Shown here: positions 33,919 through 47,397 of the stretch, one piece after another
How the letters are laid out: each line of letters starts with the position of its first letter
How positions within the stretch are numbered: position 1 is the stretch's first letter
Source: Gordionus sp. m RMFG-2023
Lineage: Eukaryota > Nematomorpha > Gordioida > Chordodea > Parachordodidae
DNA length: 64,000 nt
Assembly (NCBI RefSeq): GCF_954871325.1
Contig: NC_088776.1
Location: 47,324,569 to 47,388,568, forward strand
Direction of reading: 5' to 3'
Notes under the pieces: generated by a model
What the model was told of the DNA's origin: nothing
Databases searched by the model: none
What the model saw: only the letters and a program-made list of their open reading frames with translations
Translations under genes and position numbers: made by a program

Positions 33919-36754
33919 AATAATAATTCTTCTAATTTTTACATTAATAACATTCAAATTGAAACATATAATAAATTTCATGAAATCACAAATAATAATT
34001 TATATACTACATAAATATGCAAATTATAATTCAATAAAAACTCAGACTATTTTAATTTTTTAAAAAAAATAACATTCAATCACAACAATTATTATTTTTA
34101 ATATAAATGAACGTAAAATAAAATTATACCAAAATTTATCTACTAAAATTCAAATACCTCTATTTTTGTATCTAGACAAGACCACACTTTTGTATCTAAA
34201 TATTTTAGGAACCATATTTTGACTCTGGTAGATAACTTTTTTTTAATTGTCTGTCCGGCAAGATCGAATTCTTATTTATTTTATAGTAATCAGTTATCAC
34301 ATTTCAGTAAATTTTGTCTTACAATTATTTTTCTTCTCTTAATTATTTAAAAGTATTTAAACTGAAGTTAATATTTTTCATTGTCAAAGGCTATATTTTT
34401 ATTGATGAAAAATATATTCGAATATACTCAATATTAAAGATTTGGGCGACGAAAATAATTTCTTCCAATTATATTTATCCCTAATTATAATTGATATCAT
34501 AATTCCTAATATATAAAAATGGGTATAATAGTATTTTATTTATTGAGCTAATAACTCTTTACAAAGTTACCATATATATATATAATTTAATTTATAAAGT
34601 ATAATGTGTGGGAAATCAAAATATTGGTTTTGTAGATTAAATATAACTCAAATTTATCGTATATTAAAATCATGAGAAAGTTTCTACATATTCCTTATAC
34701 TTGAGAAATATGATGTATTGTTATATAATTAATACCATAAATATATTTATTATCCTTTTAGAATTTTTTTTATTCTTATTAATCATATTATAATTTCTTC
34801 CAAACAATAAAATAATCTAAACTCTAAATAAATAACTCAAAAAAATTTGAAGTTACGATCTTATAATTTTTCTATAGCGAATTATGTCATATTATATTTT
34901 ATATAAACCTATTCAAACCTTCTCATGATTAAACGTAAAGCGAGATCGTAAAAGATTTATGAAACAATGTAACTATTAAATAATAATATAATTATAAAAC
35001 GTTTAATATTTTTATTTTACGTGTCTATATATATTTTTAAAACAATTGTGCTAAGTAGAAGCTAGAATTTTTGATAATCTTATATTTAAGCGTGGAACTC
35101 AGATCTGGATTTTTCAATAAATCAGTGATTAGACAAAATATTTGCTTTCAAAATATACTTATATTATTAAAGAGACGGATAAGGGGTATGGAGGGTACAA
35201 CTCCCTATGGGAAATATGATAGGGATAAAATTTGCTTTCATAATTTATTTTTAATTTTAAATAAAATCCCCTCCTTAATTTTCTTCTTCTATTTCTATAA
35301 AATCATCTAAGAAATTTTTTCTTTCATTTTTAGAAAGTGCATGAAAAAATTCATGAATAAATAATATAGAATTTGTTATAAATTATATTAAAAAAATGAA
35401 AAACTAGACGTTCCCCAAATTTTTTTTATTAATGATTATAATTATTATATTTTAAATGAAATGCTCGTTTATATATTTTTGATCAAAAATTAACATATTT
35501 TATCAATTGCCTTGGGCTACTATATTTTTCCCTCTTTCTTGATTCTTGATGCTAATTTACTAAATTTTATTATTTTGCCTAATAACTTTTTTATATATAC
35601 TGTCTACCAAACGGATAATAATTAAGCATTAGGATTGGTTTTATTTTCGAATGAGAACTTTCAAAAATAGGAACGAACTTCTTGCTTGAGGCTGCGCCTT
35701 AATATGAGACTTGAATTCATATGAATGGTAATTATAGCTCAATTCAAAACATATTGAAATTTTAACTATTTTATTTTATATCTAATAAATAAATAGAAAA
35801 GAACAAATAATCTTTATGATCATAAAATAATAAGATTTAGAAATATTTTGAATGGGGATTCGATATGATTGATTATTGACTCACTTAAAAATTCGTTATT
35901 AAGACGTAGTCTATAGCTTTTATTTAGCTTATAACTGATTTCTGTTTAGTCGTTGGCAAAATTGATTGATGAATTAATAAGAACTTTCGAGACATTAAAT
36001 ATTATCTTGGCACAATCCAAATATTTAGAGCTTATATTTCGATCTGGCATGATGCCAATCGTGACAATTTTTTATTTATTTTGCCAATAATGATTTTTTT
36101 TTCTTTAAACTCTCATCAAAAGGGTAACACTAAATGGTTGTAGTTAAATCCGCACTAATTATTTATATAAGCTTCCGAATTTATATTTCCAAAAGTTCTG
36201 CTGATTCACGCTTGGGAATTTTCAGAGAGAACTTTTTCATAAAGTGACTTTTGTTGTATATTTCCAACGATTTATTTTGTTTCCAAGTATAAGATAATAA
36301 TTTGTTGAGTTATTTTTATTAAAATATATAATATTTTTAAACAAACTTGAATTTTCAGGGGTCCACATCGTTGTAAACCCTTTCACAAAGAAAACAGGCA
36401 TAGAGTATGGGTTTGGAATTCTTAAAAAGGGTTCGGGTTCAGGGTTTGAAGAGCATGATTGACGCAATATTAATAAAATAACTTAATTTTTATTCACTCC
36501 ATATAAGCATTATTCACTAGCAAAAAATTATTCAAGAATCATTTTTTATATTGTTTAACGGACTCGTCAAATAAAATTAAACATGCCAATAACAAACTTT
36601 TTATTTACAATTTTAATCAAATTAAATTTAAAAATTGAACGGATTTTATTTTCCTTTCTTGATTTTATGTTTTAGTCTTAATATTTTAATTTCTAAAATT
36701 GAAATAAAAAGATAAGCAACGTATTCCTACCATAGGCATATTAATATTATTGAT
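33919..36754. other. AT-rich non-coding DNA
   Basis: No coding-like region; the small frames 35071-35310 (plus) and 36237-36467 (minus) show no family features. TCTAGACAAGACC at about 34171 belongs to the dispersed TCTAGATAC pattern. Confidence 0.5.
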
Positions 36755-37053
36755 CAGAGACCTGCAGGATCAGCCCTAAATATTAATTATTTTAAATATA
36801 CATGGGCCGGGCTAAAAATTGATTTAAATACCCGGACCGGGTCATGTAGGCCGGGTCACAAAAAATACCCATGCCGGGCCGTGATATTTCAACCAAATAT
36901 TCAAAATCGTCATTAGTTATAAAAATTAAAAGTAAATGTAATATATTTCAAAAAAATCAGGGCCGGGTCTGACAATATAAAACCCGGGCCGGGCCGAAAG
37001 AAATTTTTAAAAAAAAAAATTCGGGCTGCTAAAAATACCTCTGCTGGTCTCTG
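36755..37053. mobile_element. CCGGGC-rich MITE with CAGAGACC ends
   Basis: Starts CAGAGACCTGCAG and ends CTGCTGGTCTCTG, complementary at 12 of 13 bases. The interior alternates GGGCCGGGCT, CCCGGACCGGGTC, GCCGGGCCG and AAAACCCGGGCCGGGCC with A/T stretches. The flanks TTATTGAT and CCATTTAG do not match, so no target duplication is claimed. The termini are hAT-like; the transposase is absent. Confidence 0.72.
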
Positions 37054-37867
37054 CCATTTAGAATGGAATTTTATTTACAAAATGATGCAATATATACTAA
37101 AAATTTCAAAAAATGGAAAGAAAATAGAAATTGATTACCAAAAAATCTCTTTTTGTTTATTTTTAAAGTAATTTTTTATATATTTTATATTTCAAGAAAT
37201 TTTTTGAATATTTTTGATAACTTGAACCCCCCAATCTATAAAAAGGGCTTGAGTTCAGGTTCTTCGGGTCCATAGTACGGGTATGTGCATTGTATCCTAA
37301 AATGTTGTTCTATATGAGGAGGCAGAGGAAAATGTCATAAGGAGGCAGCTTCTGTAAATAGATTAGAGAAATATAATCTAAATGTGAGTATGATAAAATT
37401 ACTACATGAAAACCAACTGTTCTAGAAAAGTTGTGCAGAAAGAGGTGCAAATCGAATTAATCAAATATGGATAAGTTTAATTATAAGATCGATCTTTTTA
37501 TTAAGTTGAGGGATGCTCAAAAAAGAAAATTGATGCAAGGATTGATGAATTTTGAATGTATTTAACGCTTGCCTAAAGTTTCTTCATGAATTTAAATCAT
37601 TTTAAGGCCATGTAAAACGAGTTAACAAAAAAACTTCCGGGGCGCATTTTTTGCATTTTTTTAAAAATTCTAAACAACATACGATTTCTATTATGTATAC
37701 GACTTTTTATATAAGTGAACCTAGTTATAAAATATTAAATGAGCATAATTTATAAAGAAAATATGATATACATAAATTTAAATGATAAATTTTTGCAAAA
37801 AAGTATATATGTCCCCAGAAAGAAGACTATTGTGATTTAGAGCGGATATTATTTACACCATTTAAAG
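37054..37867. other. Non-coding DNA with weak coding-like patches
   Basis: The plus strand at 37330-37420 reads KCHKEAASVNRLEKYNLN and at 37468-37560 MDKFNYKIDLFIKLRDAQKR. These are more varied than the background but short, in different frames, and not assignable to a family. Confidence 0.35.
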
Positions 37868-38262
37868 TACGGATGTGTGAATCCCGGCCCGTATCCATGG
37901 CCTGGCACGAAATGGGCTGGACCTATTGAAAATAATTTTGATTTGGAATAGGTCGGGTTTAATATTTTTTTTAAAAAAATTCTGGCTTGTTCGGATCGGG
38001 CTTCAATATTTTTAAATACGATATCATTTAATTATGTCAAATAAATTTATATATTTTTAAATTGAAAGAAACAAGACAATAACATTTATTATTTGTAGAA
38101 TATTTTTTTTTACAATTAAAAAAAAATTCAATTTTTCTATATTTAAATAATTTAGGACCAGGCTGGGCGGCAAATAGTATTTTTAATTTTTATTTCGCAT
38201 CAGGCTTGGTCAAATAAAAAATTTGTACGGGATCAGGGCGGGCTTGAAAAATAAGGCTAGAT
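37868..38262. repeat. Degenerate CCGGGC-type repeat
   Basis: Begins near CGGATGTGTGAATCCCGGCC, with GGCCTGGCACG, GGTCGGGTTT and CTTGTTCGGATCGGGCTTC inside and GATCAGGGCGGGCTTG near the end, separated by TTTTTTTTAAAAAAATT spacers. The ends are too decayed for TIR assignment. Confidence 0.55.
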
Positions 38263-39525
38263 CATTAATTTATAGTATACATGAAAACAGGCCTAAATTA
38301 TTTTCAATATGCCCATACAAAATAAGCAATAAATACACTGCTAATATTATTAAAGTGTTAATTAATAATTAATAGCTCGAGTAATTTTGCTTAGCTTGGT
38401 TCTCAAATTCTTTAAAAAAATTAATAATAACAACTTGTTTATTTAAAAAATATGAATAAAATTGATAATAAAAAAATTAAAACACCTTATATCACAAAAA
38501 TATGGTTTTTAGAAAGTATATACACCTTAAGATGTGTTTGTTTTATATCGCTTTGAAAAGTTTGGTTTGGAAATGGTTTAAGATCATATACACTCGCAAG
38601 TGTTTGGAAATTGCCGATTAAAACGAGCTTGTTAATTTATAATTTATTTAAAGCAGCGCTGTAGTTTTGAAAGCTAAAATTTCTTTTCCTAAGAAAAACT
38701 GATTTACTCTTTCTCGAGTCTTATCTCTTATAAACCTTGATAATTAATAAAGTTAACCTGCCTACATACTTAAAATTTGGATATGTCAATAAATTTTTCG
38801 ATGACATACGATACGGCTTACCGAATGACAGATGATTAATTTTTTTTCCCAGCTTTATAATTTTCAGAGCTCTAACATCCAAAAGACATTTTATATAATA
38901 AGGTTTCGCACGTTAAAAAAACTTTATCAAAATATATATTAATTTAAAACTGTATAAAACTTTTAAACTTATATATTAGACATTGAAATAAATAAAAATT
39001 ATAAAAAAAATTTTTTTGTCACATTTGGCTTTAAAAGCCTCTTTTATTTCTGTCCTTTAAAAATTTAATCTATTTAATAATAATTAATAATTTAAAAATT
39101 TAAATATCTTTTAAAGAAATATATATTTTTGTTTTCGGCTTTCAATTTTTTTAAGAAAATAAAATAAACCTCAAGGATTTTATATTCCCATTATTATAAT
39201 ATATTCATGCTATTATTATATAATTAATATAAATATAAAAAATATTATTATTTTAAATTATTGTTTTTTTTTAAAAAAAACATTATTTAATTGATTTGTT
39301 CAAAAAATGTTTTAAATTTTTTTAGAAAAAATTAGATTTAATTATCTACAATTTATTGGTACTTTTTTTATTAAAAATTTTTTTTTTTAAATAAAAAATA
39401 TAAAGTTAAAAATTATTAAAATTCTTCTTTTGAAATAAATTTTAGTTTTTTGAATGATATATTTTTTATTAATAAAAATAAAATTAACCTTTATTTAAAA
39501 AGAAGAAATAAGAAATTAACTGATT
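38263..39525. other. Extremely AT-rich region upstream of the host gene
   Basis: Mostly A/T homopolymer runs, densest at 39000-39480. As the immediate 5' flank of the exon at 39526 it would contain the promoter and 5' UTR, but no distinct TATA or initiator can be picked out of such sequence. Confidence 0.45.
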
Positions 39526-39604
39526 ATGAGTGAAGAAATAAATGACGTTGTTGCAAAAGCAGATAATATTGTAGATTCTAAAATTATTCAAAAATTAAAT
39601 CAAG
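39526..39604 (+). CDS. First coding exon of a PLC-like host gene
   Basis: ATG at 39526 (A at -3, in-frame TAA at 39517-39519) opens MSEEINDVVAKADNIVDSKI followed by IQKLNQ. It ends CAAG with a GTAATA donor, giving 26 codons plus one base (phase 1). The next exon on the same strand with fitting phase is 47398-47565, where the split codon becomes GAC. The N-terminal peptide is acidic and has no domain of its own; short unstructured leaders ahead of the PH domain are usual in phospholipase C delta-type proteins. Codon use is clearly less A/T-driven than the surrounding DNA. Linking the two exons is inference from phase and order across a 7.8-kb intron. Confidence 0.55.
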
Positions 39605-41989
39605 GTAATAAAAAGAAACTAGATAGATTGGATTTTTTTTGGTAACAATATTTTAAGGAGTTAATTATTCAATTTTTTTTAATTATTCTCTTTAAAATTT
39701 TGATATATAATTTTTTATCTTTTATCAAAAATCAAAAAATTATATATATTGCAATAATTTAAAAACTAACCTTGATAAAAGAAATCGAGTATTAATGTCT
39801 ATATAATATATATTAGGCTAAGGTCATACTAGAGCGTAGATAGTGACTAAGAATCGAGCATCTCAAAATATCTTTTTTTCAAATTTTTTTTATTGTCTTC
39901 TTATTAGTAGTAATATTGATTAATTTCTATATTTTAAAATAACAGGTTTATGATTATATATAATATATTTAAGTCTTTATAATTTATAACTACATATTTA
40001 TTTATAATAGTTTCAATTTATATATATATAATGACTACCAATCGCGAGAACGCTTTTTAGATTTTTCATGTATATTAACTATATTTACAAAATACCGGAG
40101 GAAACTCATTATAGTATTAAATTGAATATATATATATTTATTATAAAATGCTTTGAAAAATATAATATTTTCTAGAATATAATATAAAATTAAAATTAGC
40201 ATGAAATATTATCACTATTATAGTTGGATAATTGCTATATTTTTAGCTGTTTAAGCCAATTTTTAGCCAGAAGTCTTAAGCCGGATGCCAATTGTTAGCC
40301 GGTTATAAAAATCGGAAAACGCTTTGGGGTTTTTCTTAAAAATACAGTAACTTAAATTTGAAAGTAACTCGTATAAATTAAACTTAATGTTAACAGATTT
40401 TCTGGTACACGTCTATATCTTTAGCTGAATTAGCTGATATTTAGCTATAACAAGTTATTTTTAAAATGAACACTATAACTACAATCATAGACGATACTGT
40501 ATCCTTTTACCTCGTTGTAACCTGAATAGAGTAAAAATTCCCAGATTTTAAAGTTTTGCTAAAACTCCTATGCGGAATCCTCATCATTGTAAATTTTTAC
40601 CTCCACCTGAATTACCTTAATTTCTATGTATAGCAAAACTTCTGATTATAAATTATTTATAAATATTTGGAATCTATAGAGGAATTTTATTATATTTGAT
40701 ATATAAAAGAAACATGTTATCATATTTAACGAGGTCTCCGAATTACGTGAATTTAAAACCTATCTGTAGGCTCATATGTCCTTTCTACACTTCATATATA
40801 AAAATATTAAAAGTTTGCTACAAAATAATACTTAAAATAGGCAGTGTAAATTAAAACTTTTTCTAACATTATTGAGGATTTCATTATAATGTTGTAGACT
40901 GTTTCTGATAATTATTTTCACCCATATTTACAAAATGATATGATAGGACTTTGAACCATAAAAAAATTAGGACATACTATCACAACTTCTTTTAAAAATC
41001 GAAATATATCACACTAAACTCAACTACCATCTGTTTGAAATTTCTGAAATATACCATAAAAACTTCCAGAAAATCTCCCATATCCTATTTGTTTTTTAAA
41101 ATAATATAAATTATTATATAAAAATAACATGTATTTTGTCCAAAAAAGAAATTTCAAAATTTAATTTAATTTTCTCTTTATTAGATTCTTTTTTCATAAT
41201 TGTTATGTTTTATCTATTAACCAATAAAAGGATAGGGTTTTATATAATTAGTAGTCAAACCATATTAGCAAATTTGTATAAATTTCTAAATGATAAAACA
41301 ATCATATAAAAACTTTTTTTATTAAAATCCCCCTTATATTTTTATAAATATTTGAAAAAGTAGCAAATAATTAGTATTTTTATCTATCACAATCCAATAA
41401 TTTTGGCCTCTCTATTTATAAATAGTAATCACAAGAGAAAATTTTTCATTCTATTCAGGGTATTTTTGTGATATTGAATTCTATTCTAAAATTTTACTAT
41501 TAACTTTTTTTTTCTAAATATGATTTAAATTAACTACATATTGAATGAAAAATTAAGCGAAAATTTACTAAAAATATTGTTATTAAGTATTCAAATTTTG
41601 CGATTTCTTATTATTTTTGGATAAAAATTAGGTTGAATGGTCATAAACTTTATAACTATATTTTAAAAAAAGTAATCTTGATATAAGATTAATATTTTTA
41701 TATAATGTTATATTTAAATTCTCCAAACCCAAGGTTTATAAAATCTTAATATTGTTAAAAGCTTCCTTTGAGAGAATTATAAAAAAATTGCAATTATTAT
41801 TTGGTTTTGAAATTTTTTCTTTATTTTTCTTATATGAATTTATTAAATAATCGAATTAATAAATTAAAAAGTATCTTAGGAAAGCAATTAGAATTTATAT
41901 AATATTTCATTATTCAATTGTTTGAGAATCAAATATAATAAACATTTTTTAGCTTATAATTTATATGGGATTTCAAAAACCAGGGTGGA
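39605..41989 (+). other. Intron 1 of the PLC-like gene, left part
   Basis: AT-rich, no coding-like frame. An imperfect inverted-repeat patch with TTTAGCTG/TTAGCCGG words lies at about 40225-40495 and is probably a decayed short transposon. Confidence 0.45.
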
Positions 41990-42203
41990 TAGTGTTGTTA
42001 AACGGTTTGATTTGAGTCTATTTTTAAAAACGGCTAACTCAATATTTTATTCAGAAAAATATTAAGTAGGCCTAAAGATTTTGCTCATAGATGACACAAA
42101 TGTTTAGACATCTATTAGCAAAATATCGATACTTAGTAATCAATTTTTGTATTGAGTCAGCTGTTTTTAAAAATTGGCTCAAATCGAGCCTTTAACAACA
42201 CAA
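41990..42203. mobile_element. hAT-type MITE, second copy of the TAGTGTTGTTAAA family
   Basis: Left end TAGTGTTGTTAAACGGTTTG; right end, reversed, TTGTGTTGTTAAAGGCTCGA, with long inner complementarity (GATTTGAG..TTTTTAAAAACGGCTAACTCAATA against its partner). The same family as 23255-23458. No clear target duplication, and the last bases of the right end are altered. Confidence 0.72.
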
Positions 42204-43094
42204 GTTCTGAACCTGACAAAATATTTTGCCCGGCATGGATTTAAGTTTAAATTTTTTTAAAAGGGGTTAGGCTCATGCGAGTTCATATAGGAACCTGGGT
42301 TCTGGGTTTAGGTTTGACATGGGTTTGGGTAATTTCTCAGGTGATACAAGCACTTGCTATTTAGGATTCTGCGGGAATGGTGAGGTGGGGGGCAAAAAAT
42401 AAATCACATAATATTTTTAATAATAAACCCCATCTATAAATTAAAATGGAAATCAAAGTAGATACCTTCTTTTTTAATAGTGATAGCTCGTGTTACTCCT
42501 TTGATAATAGCGAAGACAGGAGTGCGCTACTTTTTTGAGACTCTCAATAATAAAATTAATGTATAATTTAATAATTAAGTTTAAAATTTCAATTTTACGA
42601 TTAGGAGAAAAATTAAAAAAAAAAGACAAAAGATTTCAATACCATCATCACATCAATATAGATCTGTATATGTCGTGTGAAAGTTATCATGGAGAAAATT
42701 TTACTTTAACCGCCTCATATATTTCCAAAGTAGAAATTGATATAGAAATTGATTATGCGTTATATAAATTTATGTGTAAAAAGCGAAGAATATATATTGA
42801 AATATATATTAAAATGTTGCATGAGAGCTTAAACTTTAATCAATTTATATATTCAAAATTTATCATATAAAATTTAGTCTAGATACTGATCTAAATTATT
42901 AAAATCTCTAAAGAGGGAAGAATAAGCGAAATTATAATGAAAGAAGAGAAGTTATTATGTTCAATATCTGTTTAATCAGAATAAAAATTGAAATCACGTG
43001 AATCATAATTTTTTTTTATAATTATCCATTTTCCAGTTTGTTTATCATTATATTATTTTAATATATATAAGTATAAAAGCAAGTTTTCATGCAA
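42204..43094. other. Intronic DNA, no gene seen
   Basis: 42215-42310 contains degenerate CCCGGCATGG/GGGTTAGG/CTGGGTTT words of the GC-rich repeat style. The plus frame 42535-42870 (111 codons) is A/T-driven and overlaps a fragment of the GCGCTACTT MITE at its start, so it is not called a gene. Confidence 0.45.
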
Positions 43095-43216
43095 CATAGC
43101 CAAAGACCTGCAATAAGGGGACCTACTAAAGTTCCCCAATAAAATTTATGCAAAAAAACTCACCTAAAAATGCCTCCCTTTTCCCCCTTGGCTAAATCTT
43201 AGCAAAAGTGCCGATC
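43095..43216 (+). repeat. Short dispersed repeat (ggCGTA family), copy B
   Basis: AAGACCTGCAATAAGGGGAC through CCTTGGCTAAATCTTAGC aligns with 27257-27365. The flanking ATAGCCAAAG is shared with copy A (ATAGGCAAAG), so the repeat may extend a little further left. Confidence 0.65.
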
Positions 43217-44269
43217 ACTATCGAGAGTAGTTCTTCCACTCTATTTGTTAATTAAAACCTATTCTTAGTTCAATAATGACACAAGATAAATTAAATAGTT
43301 TGGCAATACTTTGGATTAAAAATAATTTACTTAAATCATTAAAATATTGAAAATTTGGTTTCGGCAAAATGTGCTCTTACAATTTTGCTTTACATGCATT
43401 TCACATAAAAATTAAAATATTATAGTTTAAAATATTAACTTATGACTTAATTATATATCACTTAATAAAACGATAATTAAATCCCCCCCCCCATGGAAAA
43501 TAGAGTAACCTCGGTGTATATTTTTTTATAAAATAACGGGTAATTGAGTAAATTAAACCATTTATTATAAAATTCTGCCTATCCCTACCCAGCTCTATTA
43601 TCAATATAATTATAAGAGCGGAACCTAACGAATATAACGAAAATAACAAAATTATTCACAAAGTTAAATAAAATATTTTTAAAACAATTGTATTACATAA
43701 AAATTAATAAAATATTAACTAATATTCAATATCTATAAATTAAATGCAAAAAAATATAACTTTTATTATAATAATCCGAGTCATAATAGTATAATTTAAT
43801 TATTGGGGAAATATTTAAAAAAAAATTTATTGGAAAATTTGATATTAGATCTTGAGTTTCCCCTATGGGATAAGAATAGTTTTTTTTTTAAATAGGTGGA
43901 AAATTAGATTTGAAGAGGGTGATTTTTTGCCTTATATTCAAGCATGAATTAAATATCCACACAATGCTTGAAGCTACCTAAAATAATCTTCATATAAATT
44001 GGGGCTCCAACTCTCTCATGCAAAAATAGCGAATTCTCTCTATTATCCCTTTTTTATTTTGATGCTTTTATCTCTTAAAGATTAAGCAATTCTTGTTTGT
44101 TACCTACTGTCATGATCCCTACCAATAAGATGATATTCATATTTGGGTAAGTAGGTAAAACTGGTATTTGCAAAAACCTACATCCTGACTCCAGAAAACT
44201 TGGGATATTCCAATATTATCTTATTCCGTTGATTCCCTCTAGTGATTCATTAAAATAATTGTCACAGTC
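43217..44269. other. Intronic AT-rich DNA
   Basis: Contains a run of 10 C (43483-43492). No frame or repeat of note. Confidence 0.5.
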
Positions 44270-44700
44270 GAGTTATTCGGAATTCTAAATCGAACTTTAC
44301 GAATGATTACCAGTAGTTTCATTTAAAAATATCGCTCTTCTCCTCTTAAAGAACTACGTATCGTTATTTCACTTCGTTTTGGATGAGATGTAGATCACTT
44401 CATTCAAAATGTATTGATTGTTTTTTACCTTCAAATATCTTCTACATTATAACTATTCCAAAGGCCGCTTCCCAAGCACACAAAAATCAATAACTTATTC
44501 TCAAATGCCCAAAGAGCTAATATAAATACCTTTAAATCATACCTTTACTCAAGCAATAACAGAAGACCCGATGGTATCTGCCTAATACATATTTCAGCTG
44601 CTTGGGATTACACATGCATTGATTTTTCAGCATGATTCAAAAGAAGTACCCCTGCAATTAGTCCATCTTAGCTCTTGCGAATAAATATGCGGCCTCTGGG
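44270..44700 (+). pseudogene. Second LINE ORF2 C-terminal fragment, strongly decayed
   Basis: Less A/T-rich than its surroundings. Frame pieces read SSPLKELRIVISLRFG, YSKGRFPSTQKSIT, and RRPDGICLIHISAAWDYTCI followed by DFSA. These line up in order with the conserved blocks LRLG, GRHSRHSAVNS, RPDGLxLI and LAWDYTCID of the fragment at 31105-31660 and extend further upstream. Multiple frame changes and stops indicate an older copy. It lies in intron 1 of the PLC-like gene, same strand. Confidence 0.6.
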
Positions 44701-47397
44701 AAAAAGAAGAACATATTGCAAGGGATCGTATGAAGAGTAGAGCACGTTAATACGTTTTAAGGGACCAGCTATAGTTTTTAGGATAATATCTGGGCTATAT
44801 GATCACTGCCACCAGGTAATAACCGTAATTTCAAATAAGGTAGAATACTCATTTTTAGTGAGGAATTCCTAAAATTTATAACATCATTAGGTAGAAAACT
44901 AAGCGAGATAATGATCGTAATGAAGCCTTCTACATAAAGCAAACTATTACGATAACAGTTCATTTTTATATTTTTTTAATTGTTTAATGTAATTATTATT
45001 AAAAAAAATTATATGCACTATATTTTTTAAAAGTTTTATATTGTGACTTGTTTTTATTATGTAGGGGAGATCGAGGTTATATTGACCGTGAAAAATTGAA
45101 ATGCCATAAAAAATAAATGAAACAAATTTTCCAAAATATCTAAACGTAGTTTTAAATAATTCTTTTAGTTTTATATTACTAAATGAGTATTTAAGAAAAA
45201 TGAAACACATCCTAGGTGCCTTTCACAATGCGCGTTGTAACGCTTCTTTATTTTTAGATTTTTAAAAAATATTATATAAATTTTTTATTCCTAAGTAAAT
45301 AAATGAAATACATTGTCAAATATGATACCAGATTCATTCATATCATATATATCACCGGGAAGAACTTGTTGCCACTTAAAACGGCCAAATAATTTACAAA
45401 AAATAAGTCAACCATCTTCATATTGGCATTCGTGACCCTAAGCGTGACTTCTGGTGTTTATATAAATATAGTAGGATTTTTTTATTATTATAAATAAATC
45501 CCTGCTTAAAAAAAGCTAATACGTACCCCGCAAAATCTGCCCCAGGTTTTCACATTTAATTATAATTTAATTTTAAGATATTAAATTACCATTATGATCA
45601 ATCTTTTTATGCATGATAAAACTGAAATTACTTTATCATTTGGAATTTCATAAAAAAAATGTAAAAAATTAAAAGGTTAATTTTGACGTGTTAAAACTTA
45701 AATTTGCCTTTAAAAGTTTTCATTAGCATATTTCTATGAAACATTTTTAGAACCATTGAAGCAACTTAATAAAATACACATATTGTTTAAATTTCAATTA
45801 TCAAAGTTTTTTGTTTTAAAATTGTTTGAGAAGAAATTATCTGGCCGGGATAACCTATATCCGATCTCCCTTATCCCTTAGATTAGTTTTTAATAAAAAA
45901 TGTTGCCAAAATATTTATTTATATTTATAAAAAATTTCAATTAATTTTTGTTATATATATTTTATTTTTCTTTAATAAAATTTGTGATTATTTTAAGTTG
46001 CAAAAATAATATCTATTACTTAAATTAAAAACTTATTAATTGCAAAAATAATTTCCTAGAAATTTGATCTTCATAATTGATAACATTGACACTATAATAC
46101 ACATTGATGCTAACATATATTTTTTTAATGTTACAATCATTGTTTTAGGGCAGGAAAATTTAATTGATATAATAAGTGAGGGATCTCTGGTATGTAACTT
46201 GTCCTTCCATTAGAATTATTTTTTTTCGCGAAGAACAAAATTATAATTTTGAAAAATGTGAATAATTCATAACTTTGTAGAAATAATATTAGTAAAAAAA
46301 GGCCTCAACCCTATATTTTAAATTAGCAATCTTAAAATAAATCTGTTTTATTCTAAATAAACTATGATGAATAATATAAAAGGTTCTTTAACAAAGAGTC
46401 TGATTATATGAAAATTAAGTTGTTAATTTTTTCCAAATTATTGGATTTAATAATTTTGTACATGTAAATCATTCATGATAACCAGTGATTTTTATACCAT
46501 TTTTGACGCAAAATGCGGGTTACCTCCTGACTTCATTGACGCAGCATTTTTAAATACCCCCCCCCCCTTTTTAAAATTACTTTCTTTTCGTTTTAAATTT
46601 CCTTTCACCTACCTTATCTCCTCCCTCTTTTAGAAAACGAATTCTATAAAAGACGGTTTCTGTACATTTTACTGCATGAGAACACAAGAAATAAAAAAAT
46701 TTATCTTTGAAATATTTGTAGATTAAAATAAATAAGATTAATACAAACATTAAATAAAAATATTTGAAATGAAAATATTTTATTATAATGCAACGCACAG
46801 TTGAATATAAACTGAAAATAAATTGATAAAAATTAAATTTGCAAAAACGGAATTTTTTTTACCTTCTTACCCCCCCCCCCCTTCTACCGAATGACTCAAT
46901 TACGTCAATGTTTGGGCAAAATTAAAATATTTCTTACACCCATAAGATTTGATAAAGCCACGCCTGACCCCCACTTCTAAGGGTCTGATGACAACATGTT
47001 GTAAGTTAACTTTATTGCCCATATTTATTCAAATTCTTGAATTATTTTTTGACATTGTTATAGTTGATTTTTAACATGAAAATCGGGTGATAACATTTTA
47101 TAAACATAGCTAAGAAAGTTTAATAAAAAAATCCTGATCATCCTATATAAAGGTACTATAAAAATAAGGAAACAAGAAGCTGATAAAAAAAATACGTCTC
47201 ATCAACGTCGATTTTATAACTTCTTGGAATTAGTCGATTTTATAACTTCTTGGAATTAGTCGATTACTGAAAATTTTTATACATTACTGATCCGATCTTA
47301 TATTTAAATGTTAATAAATATTTTTCTCATTAATTAAAAGGATTTTTTTAATTGACTTTCTTACAAATAACATATTTTTTTACTATTGATTTTACAG
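44701..47397 (+). other. Intron 1 of the PLC-like gene, right part
   Basis: AT-rich with two C tracts (46557-46567, 46870-46881) about 300 bp apart, both followed by CTT/TTT. A short direct duplication of TCGATTTTATAACTTCTTGG occurs at about 47209 and 47233. No exon is seen before 47398. Confidence 0.45.

Noticed and set aside
37330-37560. Host gene exons
   Set aside because: Two short coding-like patches in different frames with no splice signals or family match.
42535-42870. 111-codon plus-strand frame as a gene
   Set aside because: Composition is A/T-driven (runs of I, K, Y), there are no motifs, and its start overlaps a MITE fragment.
46557-46881. Paired C tracts as ends of one transposon
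   Set aside because: They are in the same orientation and the neighbouring sequence does not form inverted repeats.
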